Below, piece after piece: positions 22,852 through 22,951 of a stretch of 22,951 bases of DNA (position 1 is its first letter; every line of letters starts with the position of its first letter). Below the pieces are notes generated by a model, which saw only the letters and a program-made list of their open reading frames with translations, was not told the DNA's origin and did no database searches. Source of the DNA: JAUVXJ01 sp034430275. Its GTDB lineage: Bacteria > Chloroflexota > Anaerolineae > UBA7937 > B3-Chlor. Position numbers and translations under genes: made by a program. Where the stretch lies: positions 1 to 22,951 of the forward strand of contig DAOUEW010000245.1 of assembly GCA_034430275.1 (NCBI GenBank), given 5' to 3'.

Positions 22852-22951
22852 TCAGTGCACGGTGTGAGGTGCGTCCACGCTGATCGTTCCCAAAGTAACT
22901 GAGTCATCTGCCAGTCTCTGGCCCTCGCCGTCCCAGATCGGCAGACGTTCT
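22852..22951 (-). CDS. C-terminal end of a third GT39-module paralogue (cut by window edge)
   Basis: The last 32 codons before a TGA at 22854-22852 read ERLPIWDGEGQRLADDSVTL and then a short variable tail. This lines up with QRLPVWDDAGQRLPDD at the end of the adjacent intact gene and DRLPVWDEDGHSIPGG of the interrupted one, same strand and same distance from the end. It is therefore the 3' end of another gene with the shared C-terminal module. Whether a GT39 membrane domain precedes the module cannot be seen. The 223-bp gap to the next gene (22629-22851) shows no recognised feature except a 12-bp GC palindrome at 22668-22679. Confidence 0.8.
   Translation of the reverse strand, partial: ERLPIWDGEGQRLADDSVTLGTISVDAPHTVH

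Noticed and set aside
1..22951. CRISPR arrays, insertion sequences, tRNA or rRNA genes
   Set aside because: I saw no direct-repeat array, no transposase-like reading frame and no tRNA-like or rRNA-like stretch on either strand.

Overview
All recognisable genes in this window lie on the minus strand, so transcription runs from right to left. The window is a large surface-polysaccharide (O-antigen, capsule or EPS) locus of the Wzx/Wzy type. Base composition is clearly GC-rich, with short or overlapping gene junctions. Of the 17 gene ends visible, 12 are TGA, 4 TAG and 1 TAA, so the standard code is in use. GT39 membrane glycosyltransferases carrying a C-terminal beta-rich module, and a phosphodiesterase ending in an ALGYL-type tail, recall Chloroflexota (Anaerolineae-like) genomes from memory. 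That taxonomic guess is an inference, and no rRNA or other marker gene is present to confirm it.

Right part (about 17.5-22.95 kb): a tandem set of three paralogous GT39 (PMT/ArnT-like) multi-membrane glycosyltransferases with a shared C-terminal soluble module. The rightmost is present only as its last 32 codons. The middle one looks intact. The leftmost is split by an in-frame TGA inside its TPR region. Next, at 15.8-17.3 kb, is a free-standing secreted protein made of four related repeats, with its own near-consensus promoter, a strong ribosome binding site and a strong intrinsic terminator.

Middle part (11.4-15.5 kb): a WecE-type sugar aminotransferase with hairpins in its leader, a 379-bp gap without a convincing gene, then an O-antigen ligase/polymerase overlapping a GT4 glycosyltransferase.

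Left part (1-11.3 kb): a compact operon of at least eleven genes begins at a consensus-quality sigma70-type promoter (TTGACA, 17 nt, TACAAT). The order is type I phosphodiesterase, Wzx flippase, WbpD-like N-acetyltransferase, WbpE-like aminotransferase, WbpB/WlbA-like dehydrogenase, UDP-HexNAc 6-dehydrogenase, WbpI-like 2-epimerase, GT4, GT2 (ExoA-like), GNAT acetyltransferase and a truncated DegT aminotransferase. Five of these match the steps from UDP-GlcNAc to UDP-2,3-diacetamido-2,3-dideoxy-D-mannuronic acid. The glycosyltransferases would assemble a repeat unit, Wzx would flip it, and the ligase-type protein would polymerise or attach it. The second and third aminotransferases suggest at least one further amino sugar.

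The observations most worth following up are the TGA-interrupted GT39-TPR gene and the tandem array it belongs to, and the secreted four-repeat protein with signals for strong expression.
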